Notes under the pieces: model-generated
Databases searched by the model: none
Told to the model about the DNA's origin: nothing
Seen by the model: the letters and a program-made list of their open reading frames with translations, nothing else
Translations under genes and position numbers: made by a program
Part shown: positions 9,682 to 18,582 of the stretch, in pieces
Position numbering within the stretch: position 1 is the stretch's first letter
Layout: each line of letters begins with the position of its first letter
Assembly (NCBI GenBank): GCA_012510445.1
Contig: JAAZIA010000020.1
Span: forward strand, 62,001-126,000
DNA length: 64,000 nucleotides
Source: Bacteroidales bacterium
Lineage (GTDB): Bacteria > Bacteroidota > Bacteroidia > Bacteroidales > UBA932
Direction of reading: 5' to 3'

Positions 9682-11588
9682 TGACAGTCAATCACGAATT
9701 CAGCAAACGATACGAAAAACTTCCCGTATTCATTTACGACGATCAGCAAGAAGCTTCATCGTACTTGGTTCATACCATACTTACCCAACTGACACAAAAA
9801 GAAGCAGAAGGGAAAAAACTGGTAATGGGACTCACTTCCGGACCGGCAGCCATACCGGTATATGAACTTTTTGCAAAAGCTCATAAAGAGGGAAGAAGTT
9901 TTAAAAATGTAGTTGTTTTTGGTATCAATGAGTATTATCCCATACAAAGAAATCGCTTACAATCTCATTATCGCTTTTTAGAAGAGTACGTATTTGATGT
10001 TCTGGACATTCCAAAGAACCAAGTCCACTTTCTTGACGGAGAAGTAGAGCGTTCCCATGTGGTGGAACACTGTCAGGATTATGAGAAGAAAATAGCTGCC
10101 TACGGAGGCATAGACATACTTATAACCTCGGGAATGGGGTCTAATGAACCGGGTTCTCCTTACAACTCGCGTACACGTCTGATTACACTTAACACCAATA
10201 CGCGTATAGCAGCAGCCAGTGAATTTTTTGGAGTAGATTACGTACCAAATTACTCACTCACCATGGGTATCCGTACCCTTCTGGACAGCAAAACCATTTA
10301 TTATCTGGCATGGGGAGAAGGAGCTTCAAAATCCGTTAAAAACTTGGTGGAAGGAGAAATTTCAGAATCATACCCCGCCAATTTTCTGCAAAACCACACT
10401 CAAATTGAGGTACTTGTAGACAGAGCTGCTTCGGCCCATCTAACGCGCATTGCTACCCCTTGGCTAACAGGACCTTGCACATGGACAGAGGAGTTAACAA
10501 GAAAAGGAGTTTACTGGCTTTGTCGTCACTTGGACAAACCCATCTTAAAATTAACTGCCAGAGACTACAACGATAACGGGATGAGTGACTTAATCACAGA
10601 GCGCGGTCCTTTTAGCAAGATCAACATAGACATGTTTAACACCTTGCAACATACCATTACAGGATGGCCCGGAGGAAAACCCAATGCAGACGATTCTACA
10701 CGTCCGGAAAGAGCAGCGCCCTACCCCAAACGTGTGATTGTTTTCAGTCCCCACCCAGACGATGATGTTATTTCTATGGGAGGTACCGTAGCCCGGCTAT
10801 CACAACAAGGCCACATACTTCACGTAGCTTACCAGACCTCCGGGAACATAGCTGTATTTGACCATGAAGTACTCCGTTTTCTTGATTTTCTTCAGGAAGT
10901 TTCTTCCGTTTACGGTCTGGACCAAGAAAAAACACGTACTATCTTTGTTCAAGCTCGTAAAGACCTAGAGAAAAAGAGCCCGGGTGAACCCGATACAGAT
11001 GCCATCCGCAAGGTCAAAGGAATGATTCGGCGAGGCGAGGCCAAATCTGCCTGTGATTACTTGGGGATTAAAGAAGATCACGTCCATTTCCTAGACATGC
11101 CCTTCTACGAAACGGGCGGTGTAAAGAAAAACCCCCTTTCAAAAACAGACATCGACCTCTTATGCAATCTCATAGACAGCATTGAGCCCCACCAGATTTT
11201 TGCTGCGGGCGACCTGAGTGACCCGCATGGCACACACAGAATCTGTTACGCTGCCATTTTGCAAGCCATGGAAAAGTTAAGTACCAGGCCTTGGTACAAA
11301 GACTGCAGGCTATGGCTTTACCGTGGCGCATGGCAAGAATGGGACGTAGCCGATGTAGATATGGCCGTCCCCCTAAGCCCGGAAGAAGTCATCATCAAAA
11401 GGAACGCCATTTTCCGCCACCAGAGCCAAAAAGACCCCGCTATGTTCCCTGGAAATGATCCCCGCGAATTCTGGAAACGGGCCGAGGAACGGAACCACAA
11501 AACAGCCGATCTTTACGACAAGCTGGGCATGGCAGAATACCAGGCCATCGAAATGTTCCGCCTGTACCGCAAAGGCTTAAAACTATAG
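9681..11588 (+). CDS. NagB-like (glucosamine-6-phosphate deaminase-like) domain fused to PIG-L/LmbE deacetylase domain
   Basis: N-terminal NagB-like sugar isomerase fold sequence (LVMGLTSGPAAIPVYELF, NEPGSPYNSRTRLITL), C-terminal VIVFSPHPDDDVISMGGTVARL (PIG-L AHPDDE-type motif). Start overlaps the kdsA stop by 1 nt (taATG). Confidence 0.85.
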   Translation: MTVNHEFSKRYEKLPVFIYDDQQEASSYLVHTILTQLTQKEAEGKKLVMGLTSGPAAIPVYELFAKAHKEGRSFKNVVVFGINEYYPIQRNRLQSHYRFLEEYVFDVLDIPKNQVHFLDGEVERSHVVEHCQDYEKKIAAYGGIDILITSGMGSNEPGSPYNSRTRLITLNTNTRIAAASEFFGVDYVPNYSLTMGIRTLLDSKTIYYLAWGEGASKSVKNLVEGEISESYPANFLQNHTQIEVLVDRAASAHLTRIATPWLTGPCTWTEELTRKGVYWLCRHLDKPILKLTARDYNDNGMSDLITERGPFSKINIDMFNTLQHTITGWPGGKPNADDSTRPERAAPYPKRVIVFSPHPDDDVISMGGTVARLSQQGHILHVAYQTSGNIAVFDHEVLRFLDFLQEVSSVYGLDQEKTRTIFVQARKDLEKKSPGEPDTDAIRKVKGMIRRGEAKSACDYLGIKEDHVHFLDMPFYETGGVKKNPLSKTDIDLLCNLIDSIEPHQIFAAGDLSDPHGTHRICYAAILQAMEKLSTRPWYKDCRLWLYRGAWQEWDVADVDMAVPLSPEEVIIKRNAIFRHQSQKDPAMFPGNDPREFWKRAEERNHKTADLYDKLGMAEYQAIEMFRLYRKGLKL

Positions 11589-11616
11589 ATTCTATAGCAA
11601 GTTGCTGCTGCCATTG

Positions 11617-11740
11617 GAGTGCGTCGCACTCGGAGGTTAACTTACTGACTCACTGCATATTATCAAAAACGTGCCCTGGGGGGACGTTTTTAGTAACCTG
11701 CTGCTGCGCAATGGGTTAAGTCATTAGTGCGACGCACTAA
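11617..11740 (-). repeat. 124-bp palindrome-bounded intergenic element, copy B (inverted relative to copy A)
   Basis: GAGTGCG-T-CGCACTC (11617-11631), AAAACGTgCCCtGGGgggACGTTTT core (11666-11690), TTAGTGCG-A-CGCACTAA (11724-11740); reverse complement aligns without gaps to 763-886. Confidence 0.9.
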
Positions 11741-11771
11741 TATTGGTGGCTAAAGAATCTAATATGCGTTG

Positions 11772-14087
11772 CTAGAAGGGATACCCTACGCCAAATTGGA
11801 AAGAATAGTTGTTTCTTCTAAGCCATTGGGAAGGTGGGTTCCAGGCCTGTTTTACGGGGTCTCTGACAATCATGCCTAAATCCAGTCTGAGGATTACGAA
11901 GTCCAAGTTTAGTCTTATACCTGCTCCTACGTCCATGGCAATACTCTTGTAGAAAGTTTTGAATCGGAAGACTCCTGCTTCCACGGCTTGTGGCTTAGGT
12001 AAATTCCAGATGTTTCCGGCATCGGCAAAGAGGGCGCCTTCCAGATTCCAGAACATAGGGAATCTGTACTCCAGGTTGATTTCCAGACGCATGTCTCCTG
12101 CTTGGTTAGGGATGGTAAAGGTAGAGTCTACCGGCATAGATCCGGGGCCTACCGTTCTGGCTTGCCAGGCACGGAGGCTGTTGGCACCACCGGCATAGAA
12201 CATTTGTTCCAGAGGAAGAGAGGTGGCATTTCCGTAAGGAATACCTATACCTGCATACAGACGTCCGGCCAGCTGATGACGTTCCCTGATGAAAGTGCCC
12301 CCCATATTCAAATCTGTTTTGATATACCGGGAATAAGCAATGCCTCCAATCGTGTGACTGCCGGTAGTATCTGATGGCATATACCTGTTAAAGAGGCTTA
12401 GGAAATTTCCGGCAGATTCCACACCCAGCCGCACATAGTGCCAGGACCTTCTGTGGACAGGAGAGTTGTCAGTCGTATAATAAAAAATGGTAGACAGACC
12501 CAAATCCAGATGATCTCGGTACGTATCTATCAAGAAAGGGTCGTTTAGTGATTCCAGAAACCCGGGACTCATATTATGCAATTTTACGAGCTTTAATTTG
12601 ATGGGGTTTACCGTATAATGGAACGCATCTCCTATACTCCAGGTGTAACCAAAAGTCCCCGATGCAATATTCCTAAGGTACTCAGGCCTGGATTGGTAAC
12701 TGTAACTGGCAGCTATATCTGTTCTGGGAACTCTGTTTTTAAAAGCTTTGTGACTAATGGGAAACAGCATTTTTGGAAAAGAGAGCGATAGCGATGCACC
12801 CAGCTCTGTAGAACGTATGGGATCGTTCATTTTAAACTGAAAATTACCCATAAATCCAAGGGTCAGCCACTCTCCTCCCCTGAAAATATTTTTGTGGTAG
12901 TAAGACAATGCCGGAGAAACACCAATAAGTCCGTTAGAGTTGCTGGAGGCTTCCAGATTCACTTTATAACCCTGTGAATTTCCCGGACTCAAACGTATGG
13001 TACAGTCTACCAGCGCCGTATCTGCAGGCATGTGTTCCGCCAGCTCGTTGGCAGGTACTTCATCAAACAAGAGGGTAACGCTGTTCAGCAAACGGATATT
13101 GGAAAACCTGTTATACGTTGTCTTTACCTTAGATTCATCGTACAAATCACCTTCTCTCAAGAAAATCATATTGCGAATAACGCGACTTCTAAGGTTGCTT
13201 TTGCCCTCATGATAAAAAGTAAACCCCTGATCACGGTGAGCTTTCATAGAAGAAAGGTAAACGGAATCCATAACGGCCCGAATGGGGTCATAACCCGGAT
13301 AGATGTGAATGTTTCTTATGCGGTAGGCTTTTTGTTCTCCATCATCCGGCAGTCGTACTTCCAGCGAGGCTGTATTATGTTTTTCTAAGGTATCGGCCAA
13401 AAAAGTAACGTGGGTACGGTTAAAATTGTAATACCCGTTATTTCTCATCACAGAGGTAATGCGGGCAGCCTCGTCTTCTAAAACGGCAGAAGCCAAACGG
13501 TTCCCCGGAGCCAATAAAGATTCATTGCTAGTTTTATGGTAGAGTTTTTCCAGAGAGGGATCCGACGGCGCCAAAAATATGGAATCTAAAGCATACGTTT
13601 TCCCGGGACGTATATTATAATGTACGGTAGCTTTTTTATTCTTGTAGATTACACTGTCTGTGATCACATTGGAGTAGTACCCCAGCGAGGTCAGGTAATT
13701 GTCTATATTTGTTTTACTGTATTCTATGAGCAGCGGATCAAAAACTACCGGAGGCTCTCCCATTTTACGAAGGAATCGGTTAAATCCCGTGTCTTTCCGG
13801 GAACTCATACTGTACAGGTTTAGAAAAGCTTTCCACCCAAAAATGATGGTGGTATTTGGCTTTTGCCTAATATACGCATCCAGTATAGAAACAGAAATTG
13901 CTTTATCTTTAGAAATCTCTTTAGCTTTAGCCTTATCTTTATCCTTCTGTGGCTTCTCTATTTGTACCACATTCTTTCGTAACAAATACTCCTCATCGGG
14001 GATATACCTTGTAGCTGAACAACCGTGCAGTACCAGAATAAACAGTACAACTAACGGAATCCATAGGTAGGCGAGTCGTTTGCGCAT
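11772..14087 (-). CDS. BamA/TamA-family outer membrane protein, lipoprotein (TamL-like)
   Basis: Lipobox VLHGCSATRYIPDEEYLLRKN, POTRA-like repeats, C-terminal Omp85 barrel (FYAGGANSLRAWQARTVGPGS, DAGNIWNL, terminal FQFGVGYPF). Start set at MRKRLAYLW. Confidence 0.87.
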   Translation of the reverse strand: MRKRLAYLWIPLVVLFILVLHGCSATRYIPDEEYLLRKNVVQIEKPQKDKDKAKAKEISKDKAISVSILDAYIRQKPNTTIIFGWKAFLNLYSMSSRKDTGFNRFLRKMGEPPVVFDPLLIEYSKTNIDNYLTSLGYYSNVITDSVIYKNKKATVHYNIRPGKTYALDSIFLAPSDPSLEKLYHKTSNESLLAPGNRLASAVLEDEAARITSVMRNNGYYNFNRTHVTFLADTLEKHNTASLEVRLPDDGEQKAYRIRNIHIYPGYDPIRAVMDSVYLSSMKAHRDQGFTFYHEGKSNLRSRVIRNMIFLREGDLYDESKVKTTYNRFSNIRLLNSVTLLFDEVPANELAEHMPADTALVDCTIRLSPGNSQGYKVNLEASSNSNGLIGVSPALSYYHKNIFRGGEWLTLGFMGNFQFKMNDPIRSTELGASLSLSFPKMLFPISHKAFKNRVPRTDIAASYSYQSRPEYLRNIASGTFGYTWSIGDAFHYTVNPIKLKLVKLHNMSPGFLESLNDPFLIDTYRDHLDLGLSTIFYYTTDNSPVHRRSWHYVRLGVESAGNFLSLFNRYMPSDTTGSHTIGGIAYSRYIKTDLNMGGTFIRERHQLAGRLYAGIGIPYGNATSLPLEQMFYAGGANSLRAWQARTVGPGSMPVDSTFTIPNQAGDMRLEINLEYRFPMFWNLEGALFADAGNIWNLPKPQAVEAGVFRFKTFYKSIAMDVGAGIRLNLDFVILRLDLGMIVRDPVKQAWNPPSQWLRRNNYSFQFGVGYPF

Positions 14088-14142
14088 AATACAAATGTAG
14101 AAAAAAAGGCCCAATGATATATACAACAAATGATTATTCGTT

Positions 14143-14150
14143 TATATTTG
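14143..14150 (+). promoter_or_regulatory. Bacteroidota-type -7 element TATATTTG
   Basis: TAnnTTTG consensus 9 bp before the ATG at 14159. Confidence 0.5.
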
Positions 14151-14158
14151 CAATTGTT

Positions 14159-15547
14159 ATGAAGAACAAGTACATAGATTTGATTCAGCAAAGTTTTGAC
14201 TTTCCGCAAGAAGAATTTACCGTGAAAGATGGGGAATTGATATTTAATAACATCCCGGTAATGGACCTCATCCAGCAATACGGCACCCCTCTTAAGTTTT
14301 ATTACCTTCCCAAGATCAGTAAGCAGATACAAAAATCTAAAAGGTGGTTCAACGTAGCCATGGCAAAAGTAGATTACGATGGCGAATACCATTACAGCTA
14401 CTGTACCAAGTCTTCACATTTTTCTTTTGTATTGGAAGAAGCCCTAAAGAACGACATACATATTGAAACATCTTCTGCTTTTGATATCAACCTTATTGAA
14501 TCTCTCTACGAAAAGAAAGTGGTTGACAAAAACCTTTACATCATATGTAACGGCTATAAAAAGCAGCAATACATTGACAACATTGCCGGTCTGGTAAATT
14601 CAGGATGGGAGAACACCATTTCCATTCTTGACAACATGCCCGAGATTGACGCCCTGGATAAGGTCGTAAACACTACTTGTAAAATTGGAATTCGTATTGC
14701 GGCAGAAGAAGAACCCAAGTTTGAATTTTACACCAGCCGCCTTGGAATCCGTTACAGTGACATAGTACCTTATTACCACAAGTACATCAAGATCAACCCC
14801 AAGTTTAAACTGAAAATGCTTCATTTCTTTATTAATACAGGCATTCAGGACAACGCATATTACTGGAACGAGTTATCCAAATGTGTAAATGTATATTGTG
14901 ATCTCAAAAACTTTTGCCCAGATCTGGACTCACTTAACCTTGGCGGGGGCTTCCCCATACGTAACTCTCTGTCTTTTGATTACGATTATGAATACATGAC
15001 AGAAGAGATCATCGCACAAATAAAAAGCATATGCAACAGTCGCGGAATCAAAGAACCGGACATATTCACAGAGTTTGGATCCTTTACTGTTGGCGAAAGC
15101 GGAGTGAACATATACCAAATACTAGGTCAGAAACAACAAAACGACCGGGAAAGATGGTATATGATCGACTCTTCCTTCATGACTACCCTACCCGATACGT
15201 GGGGAATCAAGCGTCGTTTTATTTTGCTACCCATCAATAAATGGAATGAACCTTACCAACGTGTTTTTTTAGGAGGCCTAACCTGTGACTCGCAAGATTA
15301 TTACAATGCCGAGGCTCATGCCAACGCCGTTTTCCTTCCTAAGAACGACAACGACGAACCGCTCTATATAGGTTTTTTCAACACCGGTGCCTACCAAGAA
15401 TCCATATCGGGTTTTGGAGGCCTTCAGCATTGCCTGATGCCGGCCCCCAAAATGGTTATTATAGGGGAAGAAGATGGCGAATATTATACCAAGCTGTTTT
15501 CCAAAGAACAAACGTACAAGTCTATGCTTAAGGTTCTTGGCTACTAG
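14159..15547 (+). CDS. PLP-dependent group III (Orn/DAP/Arg) decarboxylase family protein, probable arginine decarboxylase of the Bacteroidota type
   Basis: YSYCTKSSHFSFVLEEALKNDIHIETSSAFDINL (PLP-binding region), LNLGGGFPIRN, and FGGLQHCLMPAPK. Confidence 0.78.
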   Translation: MKNKYIDLIQQSFDFPQEEFTVKDGELIFNNIPVMDLIQQYGTPLKFYYLPKISKQIQKSKRWFNVAMAKVDYDGEYHYSYCTKSSHFSFVLEEALKNDIHIETSSAFDINLIESLYEKKVVDKNLYIICNGYKKQQYIDNIAGLVNSGWENTISILDNMPEIDALDKVVNTTCKIGIRIAAEEEPKFEFYTSRLGIRYSDIVPYYHKYIKINPKFKLKMLHFFINTGIQDNAYYWNELSKCVNVYCDLKNFCPDLDSLNLGGGFPIRNSLSFDYDYEYMTEEIIAQIKSICNSRGIKEPDIFTEFGSFTVGESGVNIYQILGQKQQNDRERWYMIDSSFMTTLPDTWGIKRRFILLPINKWNEPYQRVFLGGLTCDSQDYYNAEAHANAVFLPKNDNDEPLYIGFFNTGAYQESISGFGGLQHCLMPAPKMVIIGEEDGEYYTKLFSKEQTYKSMLKVLGY

Positions 15548-15555
15548 ATCACACC

Positions 15556-16311
15556 ATGCTTAGCAATAAAGAAATAAAATACGTTAAGGAACTTCAACAG
15601 AAAAAATTCCGTAAAGAAAGACAGGAATTCATCATAGAAGGAAAAAAAATGGTAACGGAACTTTTGTCGGAAAAAAGTCCCTTCCCTTTGCGTGCCCTGT
15701 ATGTGCAAGAAGAGGCCTTGGACGTTTCCCTCCCTGCAGAGGCCAAAATAATAACGCCGGCTCAGATGAAAAGAATATCCGGTCAATCTACTCCCTCAGG
15801 AGCGCTTGCTGTAGTAAGTATCCCTTCTGTACAGGCCGAGACTCCTTCCAAAGGCAACCTTTACCTGGCGTTGGACGGAATTCAAGACCCGGGAAATTTT
15901 GGTACCTTGTTACGTATTGCAGACTGGTTTAACGTAAAAGCCATTTATGCCTCGTACACTTGTGTAGAACTGTACAACCCCAAAACGGTACAAGCTACCA
16001 TGGGAGCCGTCCTGCGTGTTCCTGTTTATTATATCCCGTTGGCTCCCCTGTTGCAAAAGAGCATAGTACCGGTATTGGGATCTGTTTTGCAAGGAGGAGA
16101 GAATATCTACACCCTTACACTTCCGGAAGAAGGTATTGTTGTACTGGGGAACGAGTCACAGGGCATTAGTCCGGAATTGATGGACCGCATACAAACCCAA
16201 CTATATGTTCCCTCTTACAGAAAAGGCTCCGAATCTTTGAATGTGGCTACGGCCGCTGCCGTAATTTGCGCAATTTTCCGAAAAGACCTTCCACCCACGC
16301 CCAGATCATAA
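15556..16311 (+). CDS. TrmH/SpoU-family RNA 2'-O-methyltransferase
   Basis: LDGIQDPGNFGTLLRIADWF, GNESQGISPELM, SLNVATAAAVICAIF SPOUT motifs. Confidence 0.92.
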   Translation: MLSNKEIKYVKELQQKKFRKERQEFIIEGKKMVTELLSEKSPFPLRALYVQEEALDVSLPAEAKIITPAQMKRISGQSTPSGALAVVSIPSVQAETPSKGNLYLALDGIQDPGNFGTLLRIADWFNVKAIYASYTCVELYNPKTVQATMGAVLRVPVYYIPLAPLLQKSIVPVLGSVLQGGENIYTLTLPEEGIVVLGNESQGISPELMDRIQTQLYVPSYRKGSESLNVATAAAVICAIFRKDLPPTPRS

Positions 16312-17770
16312 CGTATAACAACAGAACACCTGTATTGACAGCTAATTTCTTGTACAGAGTCAGCTCAGAAAACAGCAGAGAAAACATATAAAGCCCTATA
16401 CCTGCCATCATATAAAAACCGTTTCTTCCCCAACGGTACGGTACCGGATAATGCTTACGGCCCATCCATACGCAAATAACAGTCATTACCAAGTAGCTTG
16501 CCAAATGCCCCCAGGCAGCTGCCATGTATCCGTAAGTGGGCATAAACAACACATTCACAAGCAAGGTAATCACAAGCCCTGCCGATGTAATCAATACGGC
16601 ATACCCCGTCTTTTCAGACAATTTAAACCAAATGCTGATGTTAAAGTAAATCCCCAGTAGCACATAAGCCAGAGCCATAATGGGAACCACTACCAGTCCT
16701 TCGCGGTAATTGGACCCTAAAATAAGCCCAAACAAGTCTATATACAACAAAATGAACAAGTAAATGAGCATGGAAAAGCCTGTGAAAATTTCAAGAACTC
16801 TGGCATAAGTAGCCGGTGCGTTTTTATGGGCAGATTCACCAAAGAAAAACGGTTCTGCCGCATAACGGAACATCTGAATAAACAGATTGATAAGCACAGC
16901 CAATTTAATTCCTGCCTGATAGATTCCCATTTGCGCTCGCCAAGAAACATCCTCAGGAATAAGGAAACGAAAAAGCAGACGATCGCTAAAATCATTTAGA
17001 ATTCCCGGAAGTCCTGCCACCATCAAAGGCAAAGAATACACCATAAGCTTACGCCACAGCTTGCGATCAAAAGCAAAACTATTTTTTTTCAACACCTCGG
17101 GCAGAAACAGTAACAAAGCTACTATGCAGGAAAGGAAAATAGAGAACAAAACGTAATTATAATCGGGTATAGCCGGTATAAAACGCCCAATCAAAGCTTG
17201 TGGATTTGCCGAAAGAAAACGTGGAACCCACAAGAAGAAGAGCAAGTTCAGTCCCAGTTCACAAGCGATTTTTATGGTTTTAAAGACGGCAAACCGAATA
17301 GCCTTATGTTCAAAACGTAATTTGGCAAACAATATGGCCGTTACACTGTCTAAGAAAAGAATTCCGGCTACGTAAAACACAGCTTGCGGACTATGAGCAT
17401 AACCCAGTGTAGCGGCTACAGGTTGCCTCCAAAAAACCACAGCTGCAAAAAACAGTCCGGCTACCAGCGTAACGGTTGTCAAAGCCGTTGAAAACACCCT
17501 ACCCGCTCCTACCTTATCTTTTTTATGTTCTGCAAAAGACGCATACCTAAAACAACCCGTCTCCAGGCCCATAATAAGAACTACCTGTAACACGGCAATA
17601 TAGGCCATAAATTCTGCCACTACTCCATAGGCTGCCTGGTCTGTGAGCACACGCGTATAAAGGGGAACCAATAGAAAATTCAAGACCCTGGCCAGGATGG
17701 TGCTCGTCCCGTAGATGGCTGTTTCACCGGCCAGCTTCTTTATGGCAGAACGCTTCACAATTGTTTTCAT
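16247..17770 (-). CDS. Oligosaccharide flippase family / polysaccharide biosynthesis protein
   Basis: Multiple TM segments; N-terminal KLAGETAIYGTSTILARVLNFLLVPLYTRVLT typical of Wzx/MATE-like exporters. Confidence 0.88.
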   Translation of the reverse strand: MKTIVKRSAIKKLAGETAIYGTSTILARVLNFLLVPLYTRVLTDQAAYGVVAEFMAYIAVLQVVLIMGLETGCFRYASFAEHKKDKVGAGRVFSTALTTVTLVAGLFFAAVVFWRQPVAATLGYAHSPQAVFYVAGILFLDSVTAILFAKLRFEHKAIRFAVFKTIKIACELGLNLLFFLWVPRFLSANPQALIGRFIPAIPDYNYVLFSIFLSCIVALLLFLPEVLKKNSFAFDRKLWRKLMVYSLPLMVAGLPGILNDFSDRLLFRFLIPEDVSWRAQMGIYQAGIKLAVLINLFIQMFRYAAEPFFFGESAHKNAPATYARVLEIFTGFSMLIYLFILLYIDLFGLILGSNYREGLVVVPIMALAYVLLGIYFNISIWFKLSEKTGYAVLITSAGLVITLLVNVLFMPTYGYMAAAWGHLASYLVMTVICVWMGRKHYPVPYRWGRNGFYMMAGIGLYMFSLLFSELTLYKKLAVNTGVLLLYVMIWAWVEGLFGKLRKLRQRP

Positions 17771-17835
17771 ACGGTACTTCTTTACTTGCTTGCCTACTGG
17801 CTTTTTGTTTACTTACATTGCTCACTCTTCACTTC

Positions 17836-18582
17836 TCACTTGTCTTTCGCTAGGCGCTGTCTTAAGGCTTCGTACAGCACCACGGCGGTGGCTGCAGAAA
17901 CGTTCAAAGACCCTATTTCTCCCAGTTGCGGAATAGATACCAGAGAGTCACACAAGCCCAAGACACCACGCGAAATACCCGTACCTTCTGCTCCCATAAC
18001 AAGAGCTACGCGCTTGGTAAATTGTGTTTCGTAAAGAGATTGTTTTCCCTTGGCATCTGTTCCTATAATGGTGTAATCTAAATCTTTTAAATAGTATATG
18101 GCCGTCCTTAAATTGGGGACCCTACAGGCGGGTATACGCAACAAGGCTCCTGCAGAGGTTTTTATGGCATCTTCGTTTACAGCTGCTCCTCCTTTAGCCG
18201 GCAATATCAAGGCTGCTACTCCTGCACATTCGGCAGTTCTGGCAATGGCTCCAAAGTTCCGTACATCACTAACTCCATCCAACAGCAGCACCAAAGGCCA
18301 TTCAGATATTTTTTCTGCCCTATCTATTGCCTCTTCTAAAGAAACGTATTCAATTTCCGGAAGCAGTGCTACTATGCCCCTATGGTTTCCTTCCGGAACC
18401 AGACGGTTCAGTTTTTCCAAAGGTACAAACTGTACGGAAATATTATGGGTACGTGCCAACTGCAAAATTTCCGCAAACGATCTATTGTCGGAACCTTTCC
18501 TTAAAAAAATGCGTTCCGGTTTCTTTTCACCCAACAAAGCTTCCCTTACCGGGTGAAATCCATATATTTTTTTCTCATCCAT
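17836..18582 (-). CDS. rlmB: 23S rRNA (guanosine(2251)-2'-O)-methyltransferase RlmB family
   Basis: IYGFHPVREALLG, LLDGVSDVRNFGAIARTAECAGV, VMGAEGTGISRGVL, SLNVSAATAVVLYEALRQR. Confidence 0.9.
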   Translation of the reverse strand: MDEKKIYGFHPVREALLGEKKPERIFLRKGSDNRSFAEILQLARTHNISVQFVPLEKLNRLVPEGNHRGIVALLPEIEYVSLEEAIDRAEKISEWPLVLLLDGVSDVRNFGAIARTAECAGVAALILPAKGGAAVNEDAIKTSAGALLRIPACRVPNLRTAIYYLKDLDYTIIGTDAKGKQSLYETQFTKRVALVMGAEGTGISRGVLGLCDSLVSIPQLGEIGSLNVSAATAVVLYEALRQRLAKDK

